Below, in pieces: positions 26,259 to 35,636 of a stretch of 64,000 nt of DNA. The translations under genes were made by a program, and so were the position numbers. The notes below the pieces were generated by a model. That model was not told where the DNA came from. It was given only the letters and a program-made list of their open reading frames with translations, and made no database searches. Source of the stretch: Sphingomonas sp. (GTDB lineage Bacteria > Pseudomonadota > Alphaproteobacteria > Sphingomonadales > Sphingomonadaceae); the NCBI GenBank assembly GCA_003248865.1, contig QFPK01000017.1, positions 1 to 64,000 of the forward strand, in the 5' to 3' direction. Each line of letters begins with the position of its first letter. Positions within the stretch are counted from its first letter, which is position 1.

Positions 26259-27220
26259 TCGCCCGCGATGGGGCTCAAGATTTCCTGGCGTCGGCCGGCT
26301 GGGGCGGGGCAGAGGTGCTGCCGCTTGCCGGAGACGCCAGTTTCCGCCGTTACTTCCGTGTGGTCGAACCCGGCCGGCGCTCCGTGCTGATGGACGCTCC
26401 GCCCGAGCATGAGGATGTGAAGCCCTTCCTGGGCGTCGCGGACCTGCTGCTGGCGGCCGGCTTCTCCGCGCCGCAGATCCTTGCGCGTGATCTGGATCGC
26501 GGCTTCCTGCTGATCGAGGATTTCGGCGACAGACTGCTCGGCCCCGTGCTGAAGACGGAACCCCAGCTTGAGGGCGAGGTCTATGCGCAGGCCGTCGACC
26601 TGCTGTCGGATCTGCACAAGGCCACCAGCGCCAACGGGCTGCCACCCTATGATCGCGATGTGCTGGCGCGCGAAGTGATGCTGTTTCCGGACTGGTATGC
26701 GAAGGCCGCCGGGATCGAGGTGGACACGGGCGACTATCTTGCCGCCTGGGATGCCGCCTGGAGCCAGGTGCTGGCCGAAACCGCGCACCATCCGATTGTC
26801 ACCTTGCGCGATTACCACGCCGACAATCTGATGCTGCTGGATCGGCCGGGGGTGAAGGGATTGGGGTTGCTGGATTTTCAGGACGCGTTGGCCGGGCACC
26901 CCGCCTATGATCTGGTGTCGCTGCTGCAGGATGCCCGGCGCGATGTCTCGCCGGAGCTGGAGGCCGTCATGCTGGAGCGTTTCGGCGGCGGCCCCGGCTT
27001 CCGCGCCAGCTATGAAGTGCTCGGCGCCCAGCGCAACGTGAAAATTCTGGGCATTTTCGTGCGCCTGAGGGACCGTGACGGCCGGCAGGGCTATGTGGAA
27101 CGGCTTCCGCGCGTGTGGGGCTATCTGGAACGCAACTTCGCCCACCCCGCGCTGGCGCCGGTGAAGCACTGGTTCGACGCAAATGTGCCCCAGGCGCTGC
27201 GGGCGGAGTGGTGCCGGTGA
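26255..27220 (+). CDS. amgK: anomeric MurNAc/GlcNAc kinase AmgK
   Basis: 321 aa, aminoglycoside-phosphotransferase/choline-kinase fold. GDASFRRYFRV at the nucleotide loop, LIEDFGD, catalytic Brenner motif LRDYHADNLMLL, and metal-binding GLLDFQDALAG. It phosphorylates the anomeric hydroxyl of N-acetylmuramate (and GlcNAc) for the MurU-dependent peptidoglycan recycling route, which bypasses fosfomycin-sensitive de novo UDP-MurNAc synthesis. The assignment rests on family plus the coupled murU. Confidence 0.9.
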   Translation: MIARDGAQDFLASAGWGGAEVLPLAGDASFRRYFRVVEPGRRSVLMDAPPEHEDVKPFLGVADLLLAAGFSAPQILARDLDRGFLLIEDFGDRLLGPVLKTEPQLEGEVYAQAVDLLSDLHKATSANGLPPYDRDVLAREVMLFPDWYAKAAGIEVDTGDYLAAWDAAWSQVLAETAHHPIVTLRDYHADNLMLLDRPGVKGLGLLDFQDALAGHPAYDLVSLLQDARRDVSPELEAVMLERFGGGPGFRASYEVLGAQRNVKILGIFVRLRDRDGRQGYVERLPRVWGYLERNFAHPALAPVKHWFDANVPQALRAEWCR

Positions 27221-27951
27221 GCAAGACTGAGCAAAGCAAGGTGCCCGCATCCGCGATGGTGCTGGCCGCCGGGCTCGGCAAGCGTATGCGTCCGCTGACG
27301 GCCACGCGCCCCAAGCCGCTGGTGGAAGTGGCGGGCAAGACCCTGCTGGACCGCGCCATTGGCACGCTGAAGGCCGGCGGCGTCAGCCAGATCACCGTCA
27401 ACGTGCATTATATGGCGGACCGGCTGGAAGCGCATCTCAACGCCCGCAACAAAGAACTCGACGTTCGCGTCTCCGACGAGCGGGAGCTGCTGCTGGAAAC
27501 CGGCGGCGGGCTGGCAAAGGCGCTGGCGCTGATCGATGCGGACCCGTTCCTGTCCATCAACGCCGACAATATCTGGATCGACGGCCCGGTCGGTGCCGCC
27601 GAACTGCTGGGCAACCGCTGGAACGCGGGCGAGATGGATGCGCTGCTGCTGATGGTGCCGCTGGCCCGCGCCAACTGCCATGGCGGCCCTGGCGATTTTC
27701 ACATGGATCCGTCCGGCCGCCTCTCGCGCCGCAAGCCCGGCCGGGTTGCGCCCTTCGTCTACACCGGGTTCCAGATGCTGTCGAAACGGCTGTTCGACGG
27801 CGTCGCGGTCGAGCCCTTCTCCATGAACCGCCTGTGGGACAGGGCTGCCACCGAAGGCCGCCTCTATGGTGTGGTGCATCAGGGCCTGTGGTTCGACGTG
27901 GGCACGGCGGCCGCCGTGAAAGAAACGGAGGCTCTTCTTGGCGTCCTCTGA
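27217..27951 (+). CDS. murU: N-acetylmuramate alpha-1-phosphate uridylyltransferase MurU
   Basis: 244 aa, nucleotidyltransferase. N-terminal nucleotide loop MVLAAGLGKRMRPLTATRPK, then PLVEVAGKTLLDRAI, metal-binding SINADNIWIDG, and C-terminal WFDVGTAAAVKETEAL. It makes UDP-MurNAc from MurNAc-1-phosphate. Start GTG at 27217 overlaps the amgK stop (GTGA). Confidence 0.92.
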   Translation: MSKTEQSKVPASAMVLAAGLGKRMRPLTATRPKPLVEVAGKTLLDRAIGTLKAGGVSQITVNVHYMADRLEAHLNARNKELDVRVSDERELLLETGGGLAKALALIDADPFLSINADNIWIDGPVGAAELLGNRWNAGEMDALLLMVPLARANCHGGPGDFHMDPSGRLSRRKPGRVAPFVYTGFQMLSKRLFDGVAVEPFSMNRLWDRAATEGRLYGVVHQGLWFDVGTAAAVKETEALLGVL

Positions 27952-30886
27952 CGCCGGATCGAAATTGGCGTCCTCGCTGGCACGCGGCAGCCTGTTCTCC
28001 ATCCCCGCGCACCGGCCCTTCGCAGACGATCTCGCAGCCGGGCTGCTGGCGCAATATCCCGATCCGCTGGCGCTGGCCCGGGTGCTGCTGCTGCTGCCCA
28101 CCCGCCGCGCCATCCGCGCGCTGACCGAGGCCTTCGTCCGCGAAACCGAGGGCAAGGCGCTGCTGCTGCCGCGCATGGTCCCCGCCGGAGACCTGGACCC
28201 GGAAGAGGCCGAGGGCTGGGAGGCCGGGCCGCTGCTGGCCGGGCTGGAGGGCGCGGCCGAACTCCGCCCGGCCATCGCGCCCGAGGCCCGGCGTGTGGCG
28301 CTCGCGAAGCTGCTCGCAGCCTCGCGCCCCGCCGCCGAGGCACTGGCGCTGGGCGCGCAACTGGCGGCCGTGCTCGACACGCTGGAAATCGAAGGCGTGC
28401 GCGCCGCCGACATCACGGAGGCCGTGCCTGAAGGCGACCTGCAACTCCATTGGGCCGCCAACGCCAAAGTGCTGGAACTGGTGGCGCACGGCTGGCCCGA
28501 CCTGTTGGAGGCGCGCGGCCTGATGGATCCGTCGCGGCGGCGCAACCTGCAGCTGGATGCGCTCGCTACCCGTTGGGCGGCAGCCCCGCCGCCATTCCCG
28601 GTGCTGCTGGCGGGGTTCGCCAGCGCGCCCCCCGCCGTCGCGCGCCTCGCCCGCACCATTGCCCGTCTGCCGCAGGGGCGCATCGTCCTGCCCGGCCTCG
28701 ATCTCTCGCTGGCGGAGGAAGGCTGGAAGCTGATCGCCGGCGAGGACGGCGCCGGCCTTGAAACCCACCCGCAATATGGCATGGCGCGGCTGCTGAAGGC
28801 GGCGGATCTGTCGCCGCTGGAGGCCGACGCCTGGCCGCACCAAAGCCGCCGCGCCGGCAGCCCGCCCGAACGCAGCGATCTGGTGGCGCGCGCGCTGCGC
28901 CCCCCCGCGCTCTCCGGCGGTGAACAGCCCGTGGTGCCGCCCGAAGCCCTCAGCGGCCTGCGCATGGTGGAGGCGGCAAGCCCGGCGGAGGAAGCACTTC
29001 TGATCGCGTTGGCACTGCGGCAGGTGGCGGAACGCCCGGGCGCCACTGCCGCGCTAGTCACGCCGGATCGCTCCCTTGCGAGCCGCGTGCAGGTGCAGCT
29101 GAAGCGCTTCGGAATCGAGATCGACGACAGCGCCGGGGTGCCGCTGGCGAACACCCAGCCCGGCAGCCTTCTGGTGGCGTTTGCCACCACAGCGGGCGAA
29201 CGCTTCGCCCCGGTCTCGCTGCTGGGCGCGCTGCAACATCCGCTGGTCCGCGCCGGAGAGCCCCGGCTCGACTGGCTCAACCATGTCCGTCAGCTCGACA
29301 AGGCGGCGCTGCGCGGCATCCGCCCCGGCCCCGGTCTCGGCGGCGTCGCCCGGCGTCTCTCGAAGAAGGTCGGCGACGATCTGAAAGACTGGTGGGCGGA
29401 ACAAGCCACGCCGCTCCTCGCCCCGCTGCAACCGCTTCCGACCACGGCCGACGCCCTGCTGGATCGCCTGCGCGAAGTCGCTGAGGCCGCTACAGGCCCC
29501 GCGCTGTGGCAGGGCGACGCCGGAATTGCGCTTGCCCGGCTGTTCGACACGCTGGCCGAAAGCCGGGCCGACCTCGCCGCAATCCGCGTGATGCCGGAGG
29601 AGGCTGCCGCCTTCATCGGGGGGCTAATGCAGGGCGTCGCCGTTCGCCCGCGTTTCAATCGCCACCCGCAACTGGCGATCTGGGGCCCGCTGGAAGCGCG
29701 GCTGCAATCGGCGGACCTGATGGTGATGGCCGGGCTGAACGAGGGCACATGGCCCTCCATGCCCACGCCGGACCCGTTCCTGGCCCCCGCGATCCGCCGC
29801 GCGCTCGATCTGCCCGGCCTCGCCCGGCGCACCGGTTTTCAGGCGCATGATTTTGCAGCCGGACTCGGCGCGCCCGAAGTGCTGCTCACCCGCTCGCTGC
29901 GCGAAGGCGGCGCGCCCTCGGTCGCCTCCCGCTTCTGGCAGCGGCTGCGCGCGGCGGCAGGCGAACTGCCCGATTCCGGCACATGGACGGCAGACGGCAC
30001 CACCCTGCTCACGGTCGTGCGCGGGCTGGATTCCGGCCAACCCGCCGAACCCTATCGCCGTCCGGAACCCGCACCCCCCGCCGCCGAGCGCCCGCGCAAG
30101 CTCAGCGTCACCGAGGTCGCCACGCTGAAGGCCGACCCCTTCAGCTTCTATGCCCGCCGCATGCTGGGGCTGAACCCGCTGGACCCGCACGACGCCGAAC
30201 CCACCGCAGGCGAACGCGGGCAGGCCGTCCACGCCATCCTCGAACGTTGGGTGACAGAGGGTTTTCCCGGCGATGCCCGCCAGCTGGAGATCGTCGATGA
30301 GGAATTGGCGAAGCTCGGCGAACGCCCCGAAATCGCCGCCCTCTGGCGCCCCCGCGTGCTTCGGATGCTCGCCTATGTGATGGAACAGCTGGCCGCCGAG
30401 CCGGAGTGGACGCCCGTCGCCTGGGAAGCGAAAGGCAAGCTCACCCACAAGGCCGTCACGCTGAACGGCCGGGTGGACCGCATCGACAGCAATGGCGAAG
30501 CCTTGCGCATCCTCGATTACAAGACCGGCGCCGTCCCCGGCGTGGCCGATGTGAAAAGCCTGTGGCAGACGCAACTGGCCCTGCTCGCCGCCATGGCCGC
30601 CAAGGGCGAGTTCAAGGTGAACGCCAGCCTGCCGGTGGAACGGCTCGACTATCTGAAGCTCTCCGGCGGCCGGGAGCCCGGCTCCATGAGCGCAGCGCTC
30701 GGCAAAAAGGCCACGCCCGAGGATATGGAAGCGCATCTCTCCGCCGCCTTCGCCGATTTCACCGCGCTGGTGGACGGCTGGCTGCTGGGCGATCGCCCGT
30801 TCCGCGCCAAGCAGCACATGGTCTATGGCCGCCGCTTCAGCGACTATGACCATCTCGCCCGGGTGGCGGAATGGCTGGCACGATGA
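27938..30886 (+). CDS. addB: double-strand break repair protein AddB
   Basis: 982 aa, alphaproteobacterial AddB. It has a degenerate N-terminal helicase-like part (LLLPTRRAIRALTEAF), central VMAGLNEGTWPSMPTPDPFL, and a C-terminal PD-(D/E)XK nuclease (RGQAVHAILERW, LNGRVDRID, ILDYKTGAVPG, WQTQLALLAAM). With AddA it resects broken DNA ends until Chi-like sites. Start is TTG with GGAGG 6 bases before it, overlapping murU by 14 bases. The whole protein appears to contain no cysteine, so it cannot hold the four-Cys iron-sulfur cluster of Bacillus AddB. Confidence 0.93.
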   Translation: MASSDAGSKLASSLARGSLFSIPAHRPFADDLAAGLLAQYPDPLALARVLLLLPTRRAIRALTEAFVRETEGKALLLPRMVPAGDLDPEEAEGWEAGPLLAGLEGAAELRPAIAPEARRVALAKLLAASRPAAEALALGAQLAAVLDTLEIEGVRAADITEAVPEGDLQLHWAANAKVLELVAHGWPDLLEARGLMDPSRRRNLQLDALATRWAAAPPPFPVLLAGFASAPPAVARLARTIARLPQGRIVLPGLDLSLAEEGWKLIAGEDGAGLETHPQYGMARLLKAADLSPLEADAWPHQSRRAGSPPERSDLVARALRPPALSGGEQPVVPPEALSGLRMVEAASPAEEALLIALALRQVAERPGATAALVTPDRSLASRVQVQLKRFGIEIDDSAGVPLANTQPGSLLVAFATTAGERFAPVSLLGALQHPLVRAGEPRLDWLNHVRQLDKAALRGIRPGPGLGGVARRLSKKVGDDLKDWWAEQATPLLAPLQPLPTTADALLDRLREVAEAATGPALWQGDAGIALARLFDTLAESRADLAAIRVMPEEAAAFIGGLMQGVAVRPRFNRHPQLAIWGPLEARLQSADLMVMAGLNEGTWPSMPTPDPFLAPAIRRALDLPGLARRTGFQAHDFAAGLGAPEVLLTRSLREGGAPSVASRFWQRLRAAAGELPDSGTWTADGTTLLTVVRGLDSGQPAEPYRRPEPAPPAAERPRKLSVTEVATLKADPFSFYARRMLGLNPLDPHDAEPTAGERGQAVHAILERWVTEGFPGDARQLEIVDEELAKLGERPEIAALWRPRVLRMLAYVMEQLAAEPEWTPVAWEAKGKLTHKAVTLNGRVDRIDSNGEALRILDYKTGAVPGVADVKSLWQTQLALLAAMAAKGEFKVNASLPVERLDYLKLSGGREPGSMSAALGKKATPEDMEAHLSAAFADFTALVDGWLLGDRPFRAKQHMVYGRRFSDYDHLARVAEWLAR

Positions 30887-33800
30887 GTTCCCCACAATCC
30901 CGCACGCCGTCGCAGAAGCTGGCAGCCGATCCGGCCCACCATGTCTGGGTCGCGGCGTCGGCCGGGACCGGCAAGACCCATGTGCTGACGGACCGCATCC
31001 TGCGCCTGATGCTGGAGGGCAGCCCGCCGGACCGCATTCTCGCGCTCACCTTCACCAAGGCGGCTGCGGCCGAAATGCAGAACCGCCTCGTCAAACGGCT
31101 GGGCGAATGGCTAGGCTACAGCGACGCCCGGCTGGATGCCGAGTTCGAGGCGATGGGGGTGCCGCCCACGCCACAACGCCGTCGCCGCGCCCGCGCCCTG
31201 TTCGCAGAAGCGCTGGACGTGCCCGGCGGGCTGAAGGTGCAGACGCTGCATGCCTTTGCGCAGGGCCTGCTGGCCTCCTTCCCGCTAGAGGCCGGGCTGA
31301 CCCCCGGCTTCCGCGCTCTGGACGAGCGCGATGCCCGCCAGCTGAAGCAGCGCGCTCTCTCTGAATGCATCGCAGAGGCGCAAGCCGGCGGTGATACCGC
31401 CTTCCTCGCCGATCTGGCCGAACTCTCCATCCTGAAGGGGGAGGGCGGGCTGATGCAGGCGCTGTCCGCCATGATCGCCCATTCGGATGCGATGCTGGCG
31501 TTCAGCGATGCGTCGGGCCTGCCGGTGGCCGTGCGCCGCTGGCTGAAGGTGGAGGCGGGCGAGCAACCCGGCGAACGGCTGCGCGAGTTGCTGGCCCCGG
31601 GCGCGTTCGACGACGGACGCCTGCTGACGTTTGCGGAAACACTCGAGCAGTGGGGCTGGAAGAAAGCGTTTGGGCAGGCGGACGCAATTCGAGCATGGTT
31701 GGCTTTGGGTACGCAGGCGCGATTTGCGCAGTTCGGGGATCTGCGGACGCAATTGTTCGATAGCGCCGACAAGATTCGAAGCTTCCGGCAGGGTGAAAAG
31801 GCTGTGCCGGGCATTCAGGCGATGGCTGAAGACATCGCCAACGACCTGCTGAGGCTGCTGGATTATGATCGCCGCGTCACCACCGCCGAACTCGCCGCGC
31901 TGGCCCTGCGCGCCGGGCATCGCATCGTCGCCCGCTATCGCCAGCTGAAGCGCGCCGCCGTCGCCATCGATTATGACGACATGATCGCCCGCACTGTCGA
32001 TCTGCTCGGCCCGGCCGGCATGCCCGGCTATGTCGGCTGGAAGCTCGACAGCCGCTTCGATCATGTGCTGGTCGATGAGGCGCAGGACACCAACGAGCGC
32101 CAGTGGACCATCATCGGCCGGCTGATCGAGGATTATTTCGACTCCGAGGCCGAAAGGCGGCGCAGTCTGTTCGTGGTGGGCGACCACAAACAGGCGATCT
32201 ACGGCTTTCAGGGCACGGATCCGGCCGTGTTCGAAAGCTGGCGCGCCCGCCTCTCCCCGCAGGCGGCCGAAGGCGGCCGTCCGATCGAGGGTGTCGATCT
32301 CGATCTCAGCTTCCGCTCCGGCCCGGCCGTGCTCGATGTGGTGAATGGCCTGCTGAGGCAGACGGATGCTGAGAAGCTGGGAATGGCCGCATCCCCGCCC
32401 GATCACCGCCCGCACCGCGCCGAAGCGCCGGGCGAAGTGGTGCTGTGGCCGGTGATCGCGCCCGACGAGGGCACGGATGAAGACACGGACGACGGCGGCG
32501 ATACCGGCGCCGAGGACAACAGCGAAGCTGCCGACCGCGCCATGGCGAAATGGCTGGCAGCGAGGATCGCCGGCTGGCTGCAACAGGGCGGGCCGGATCG
32601 GCTGTGGCTGCCCGCAAAAAAGAGCTGGGCCCGGCCGGGCGATATCCTGATCCTGCTGCGCAAGCGAAGCTGGCTGATGGGTGCGCTGGTCGGCGAACTG
32701 CACCGCCAAGCTGTTCCCATCGCAGGCGTGGACCGGCTGCTGCTGACCGAACCGCTGGCCGTGCTCGACTGCCTCGCGCTGGTGCGCTTCGCCGTCCAGC
32801 CGGAGGATGATCTCACGCTGGCGTCGCTGCTGGTCTCGCCCTTCTTCGGCTGGGATCATGAAGCCGTCCGCGCCTTGAATGGCGGCCGCCCGGGTCTGTG
32901 GGCGGCGCTGGGCCGGTCCGGGGATGACATCGCCCGCGAAGCCCGCAGCTGGCTGTCCACCGTGCTCGCGCTTGCCGACACCGTCGGTCCCGCGCGGTTC
33001 CTCGACACTATCCTTTCCGGCCCGCTGCAAGGCCGCCGCTGCCTCATCGCCCGCCTCGGTGCAGAGGCGAACGACCCCATCGATGAACTGCTGCAACAGG
33101 CGCTGCTGTATGAACAGGCCAACCCACCCGCGCTCGCCGGCTTCCTGAATTGGATCGAGGCCGAAGGCTCCGACGTGAAGCGCGATGCCGAAGCGGCTGC
33201 CGATCAGGTGCGGCTGATGACGATCCACGGTTCCAAGGGGCTGGAAGCGCCGGTGGTGGTGCTGGCGGACAGCGCCCACCAGCGCAAGGCACGCCGCGAC
33301 GGCTTCGTGGCGGTGCCGGTGGACGGGCAGACCCTGCCCGTCTTCCATCCGCCCGCGAAAGACAGCGCACAGGCTGTCCGCGACGAACTGAAGAAGCAGG
33401 ACGTGCGGGAAACACAGGAGGATCTGCGCCTGCTCTATGTCGGCCTCACCCGCGCGGCTGACCATCTGTTCATCGGCGGGTCCGCCAGTCGCAAGGCGCT
33501 GGAAAAGCTGGATGAGGAGACAGCCGAGGGCGAACCCAAATGCTGGCACGCCCGGCTGCGGCCGGTACTGGAAACCCTTCCCGGCGTGGAGCGGATCGCA
33601 ACCGATCGCGGCGAAGCCCTGCGCCACCGCGCCGGAATCTGGGTCGAGCCGGACACGCACGAAACCCGTCTGGAAAGCGAAAGCGCCGCCCTGCCGCTGC
33701 ACCAGATGCACACAGGCGTCGCCCCACCGCCGCCCCGCCCGGCACGGCCGGTCACGCCCTCCGGCCTTCCCGACGCCCCGGCCGAAGGCCCGGCGGCCGA

Positions 33801-34302
33801 GGCGATGCGCGCCGCCGCCCGGCGCGGCAGCTGGATTCACACACTGTTCGAACGCCTCCCGGCGGTGCCCCGCGCGGACCGCGCCGCACAGGCCCGGGCC
33901 TGGCTCCAGCGGCAGGGCGCAGGCGACGAGGCCGGGCCAATCGTGGCGCAGATTCTCGCCGTGATGGACGATCCCGACCACGCTGCGCTGTTCGGCCCGG
34001 ATGCGCTGGCCGAAGCCCCCATCGCCGGGGTGGTGGAAGGCATCGCGATCGCAGGCACGGTGGACCGGCTGCTGGTACAACCCGACCGCGTGCTGCTGGT
34101 CGATTTCAAGACCGGCCTGAAGGTGCCCGCCAGCTTCGCAGAGGCCCCGCCAGCGCACCGCCGACAGATGGCCGCCTACCGCGCCGTTCTGGCGCAGGCC
34201 TTCCCCGGCCACAGGATCGACGTCGCGCTGCTCTACACCAGCGGTCCCAACTTCCTCTTGGGGGCCGAGAAGGACATGGCAGGTCTGCTTCCGCTTGAAT
34301 GA
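30883..34302 (+). CDS. addA: double-strand break repair helicase-nuclease AddA
   Basis: 1139 aa, UvrD/RecB-type. Walker A ASAGTGKTHVLTDRIL, LTFTKAAAAEM, motif II LVDEAQDTNERQW, GDHKQAIYGFQGTDP, LMTIHGSKGLEAPVV and VGLTRAADHLF. The C-terminal RecB-like nuclease carries RGSWIHTLFE, GTVDRLL and LLVDFKTG. ATG at 30883 overlaps the addB stop; an in-frame ATG at 30871 is possible. Confidence 0.95.
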   Translation: MSSPQSRTPSQKLAADPAHHVWVAASAGTGKTHVLTDRILRLMLEGSPPDRILALTFTKAAAAEMQNRLVKRLGEWLGYSDARLDAEFEAMGVPPTPQRRRRARALFAEALDVPGGLKVQTLHAFAQGLLASFPLEAGLTPGFRALDERDARQLKQRALSECIAEAQAGGDTAFLADLAELSILKGEGGLMQALSAMIAHSDAMLAFSDASGLPVAVRRWLKVEAGEQPGERLRELLAPGAFDDGRLLTFAETLEQWGWKKAFGQADAIRAWLALGTQARFAQFGDLRTQLFDSADKIRSFRQGEKAVPGIQAMAEDIANDLLRLLDYDRRVTTAELAALALRAGHRIVARYRQLKRAAVAIDYDDMIARTVDLLGPAGMPGYVGWKLDSRFDHVLVDEAQDTNERQWTIIGRLIEDYFDSEAERRRSLFVVGDHKQAIYGFQGTDPAVFESWRARLSPQAAEGGRPIEGVDLDLSFRSGPAVLDVVNGLLRQTDAEKLGMAASPPDHRPHRAEAPGEVVLWPVIAPDEGTDEDTDDGGDTGAEDNSEAADRAMAKWLAARIAGWLQQGGPDRLWLPAKKSWARPGDILILLRKRSWLMGALVGELHRQAVPIAGVDRLLLTEPLAVLDCLALVRFAVQPEDDLTLASLLVSPFFGWDHEAVRALNGGRPGLWAALGRSGDDIAREARSWLSTVLALADTVGPARFLDTILSGPLQGRRCLIARLGAEANDPIDELLQQALLYEQANPPALAGFLNWIEAEGSDVKRDAEAAADQVRLMTIHGSKGLEAPVVVLADSAHQRKARRDGFVAVPVDGQTLPVFHPPAKDSAQAVRDELKKQDVRETQEDLRLLYVGLTRAADHLFIGGSASRKALEKLDEETAEGEPKCWHARLRPVLETLPGVERIATDRGEALRHRAGIWVEPDTHETRLESESAALPLHQMHTGVAPPPPRPARPVTPSGLPDAPAEGPAAEAMRAAARRGSWIHTLFERLPAVPRADRAAQARAWLQRQGAGDEAGPIVAQILAVMDDPDHAALFGPDALAEAPIAGVVEGIAIAGTVDRLLVQPDRVLLVDFKTGLKVPASFAEAPPAHRRQMAAYRAVLAQAFPGHRIDVALLYTSGPNFLLGAEKDMAGLLPLE

Positions 34303-34344
34303 ACCGTCGGCCGGGCTATGTCTGTGCCCAAAGGAGCAACAATC

Positions 34345-34665
34345 ATGGCAACCGTGAAAGTCACCGACGCCTCGTTCGAGGACGAGGTTCTGAAGAGCGA
34401 AACCCCCGTGCTGGTGGATTTCTGGGCGGAATGGTGCGGCCCCTGCCGCATGATCGGCCCCGCGCTGGAGGAAATCGCCGACGAACTCGAAGGCAAGGTG
34501 ACCATCGCCAAGGTCAATATCGACGACGAGCCGGAATGGGCCTCGAAGTTCAACGTGCGCTCGATCCCGACGCTGCTGATCTTCAAGGGCGGCGAGAAGG
34601 TTGCCGAGCAGCTGGGCGCCGCGCCGAAATCCGCTCTGAAGGGCTGGATCGAGCGCGCGATCTGA
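34345..34665 (+). CDS. trxA: thioredoxin
   Basis: 106 aa, the normal size. Active site WAEWCGPCRM with Cys31 and Cys34, cis-Pro in RSIPTLLIF. It reduces protein disulfides in the cytoplasm and may help regenerate ribonucleotide reductase and others. AAGGAG lies 8 bases before the ATG, 42 bases after addA, so it may be read from the same transcript. A weak 6-bp hairpin (34674-34690) lies between it and the convergent GST gene. Confidence 0.96.
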   Translation: MATVKVTDASFEDEVLKSETPVLVDFWAEWCGPCRMIGPALEEIADELEGKVTIAKVNIDDEPEWASKFNVRSIPTLLIFKGGEKVAEQLGAAPKSALKGWIERAI

Positions 34666-34680
34666 ACCCGTGCCCCCGCT

Positions 34681-35592
34681 TCAGGCGGGGCGCACAATCT
34701 GCCCCAGACGCGGGAAGTGCAATGCGACCGGGCCGGTTTCGGGCCGGTCGCGCAGCAATGTGATGCGACGGTCCGTCAGCACGGCGAGCCTTCCCTCCAC
34801 GGCCGGATCGGTCGACCCTTCCTGGGACACAAGCACCGTCTGACCCGCCTCGAATCCCGATCCCGGCGCCACGATTCCCCGCACGGTCGGTTCGGCCCCG
34901 CTCGCAGCGGCGATGGCCGCTTCGGCGGACATCGGCATGGGGTTGCCATGGCCGATGTCGTCCATGCGCAGCACCCAGGCCCCCAGATGCGGCCGGTCCG
35001 CCAGCAGCGGCGCAAGGTCTCCGCCATGGCGGGCCTTCTGGAACCACAGCAGCTGGTAATGGGCGAGATCGCCATGGCCCGGCGTGTCGCCGCCCAGAAA
35101 GGCGCGGCCGTCGGCCAACGCAGCCTCCAGATTGGCGAGATGCCCGGCGAACTGCGCGGCCAGATGCGGTGCCAGCGCGCGGAAGGCGTCCGGCTTCATG
35201 CCGAAGCGCCGCTCCCGGTCTGCCCAGAAGGCTTCGAACCCCTGCGTCGGAAGATCGCCCATCGCTGCACCGGCCGCCCATGTGAACACGGCGCCCTGCA
35301 CCGCCTGCGCCAGCAGCCGATGTCCCTGCCGCAACGGGGGCGGAAACAGGCTGGGATCCGGATGCAGCGTTTCCAGCGCATCGATCGCGGCAGACGTGCC
35401 GCAGAACAGGTCCGCCCCCGATTGCAGCACGGGCGTGCGCACATAGCCGCCGGTCAGCACTTCCAGCTGGGGTTTGGGGCAGATCGACGGCACTTCGACC
35501 GATCCATAATCCAGCCCCTTCAGCCCCAGCGCGAGCCGAAGCACTTCGGACCAGGGCGAGGACGGGAAATGATGCAGGATCAGGCTGGCCAT
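34681..35592 (-). CDS. glutathione S-transferase family protein
   Basis: 303 aa, longer than a typical GST (about 200-220). The N-terminal thioredoxin-like domain starts LILHHFPSSPWSEVLRLALG and includes TPVLQSG; a helical domain follows (FLGGDTPGHGDLAHYQLLWF). The C-terminal about 75 residues form an extra beta-rich segment (VRGIVAPGSGFEAGQTVLV) not normal for GSTs. Ser in SSPWSE could activate glutathione. The function is not defined. Confidence 0.8.
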   Translation of the reverse strand: MASLILHHFPSSPWSEVLRLALGLKGLDYGSVEVPSICPKPQLEVLTGGYVRTPVLQSGADLFCGTSAAIDALETLHPDPSLFPPPLRQGHRLLAQAVQGAVFTWAAGAAMGDLPTQGFEAFWADRERRFGMKPDAFRALAPHLAAQFAGHLANLEAALADGRAFLGGDTPGHGDLAHYQLLWFQKARHGGDLAPLLADRPHLGAWVLRMDDIGHGNPMPMSAEAAIAAASGAEPTVRGIVAPGSGFEAGQTVLVSQEGSTDPAVEGRLAVLTDRRITLLRDRPETGPVALHFPRLGQIVRPA

Positions 35593-35636
35593 GGCCCACG
35601 CTTGCACGACATCCGCCTGTCGGCAATAGTCCCGCG

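Noticed and set aside
27121..29280. Ser/Ala-rich minus-strand frame opposite murU and addB
   Set aside because: Low-complexity product typical of the complement of GC-rich coding sequence.
31285..34212. Minus-strand frame of about 975 codons opposite addA
   Set aside because: Mirror of the addA codon pattern; no family motif and no ribosome binding site.
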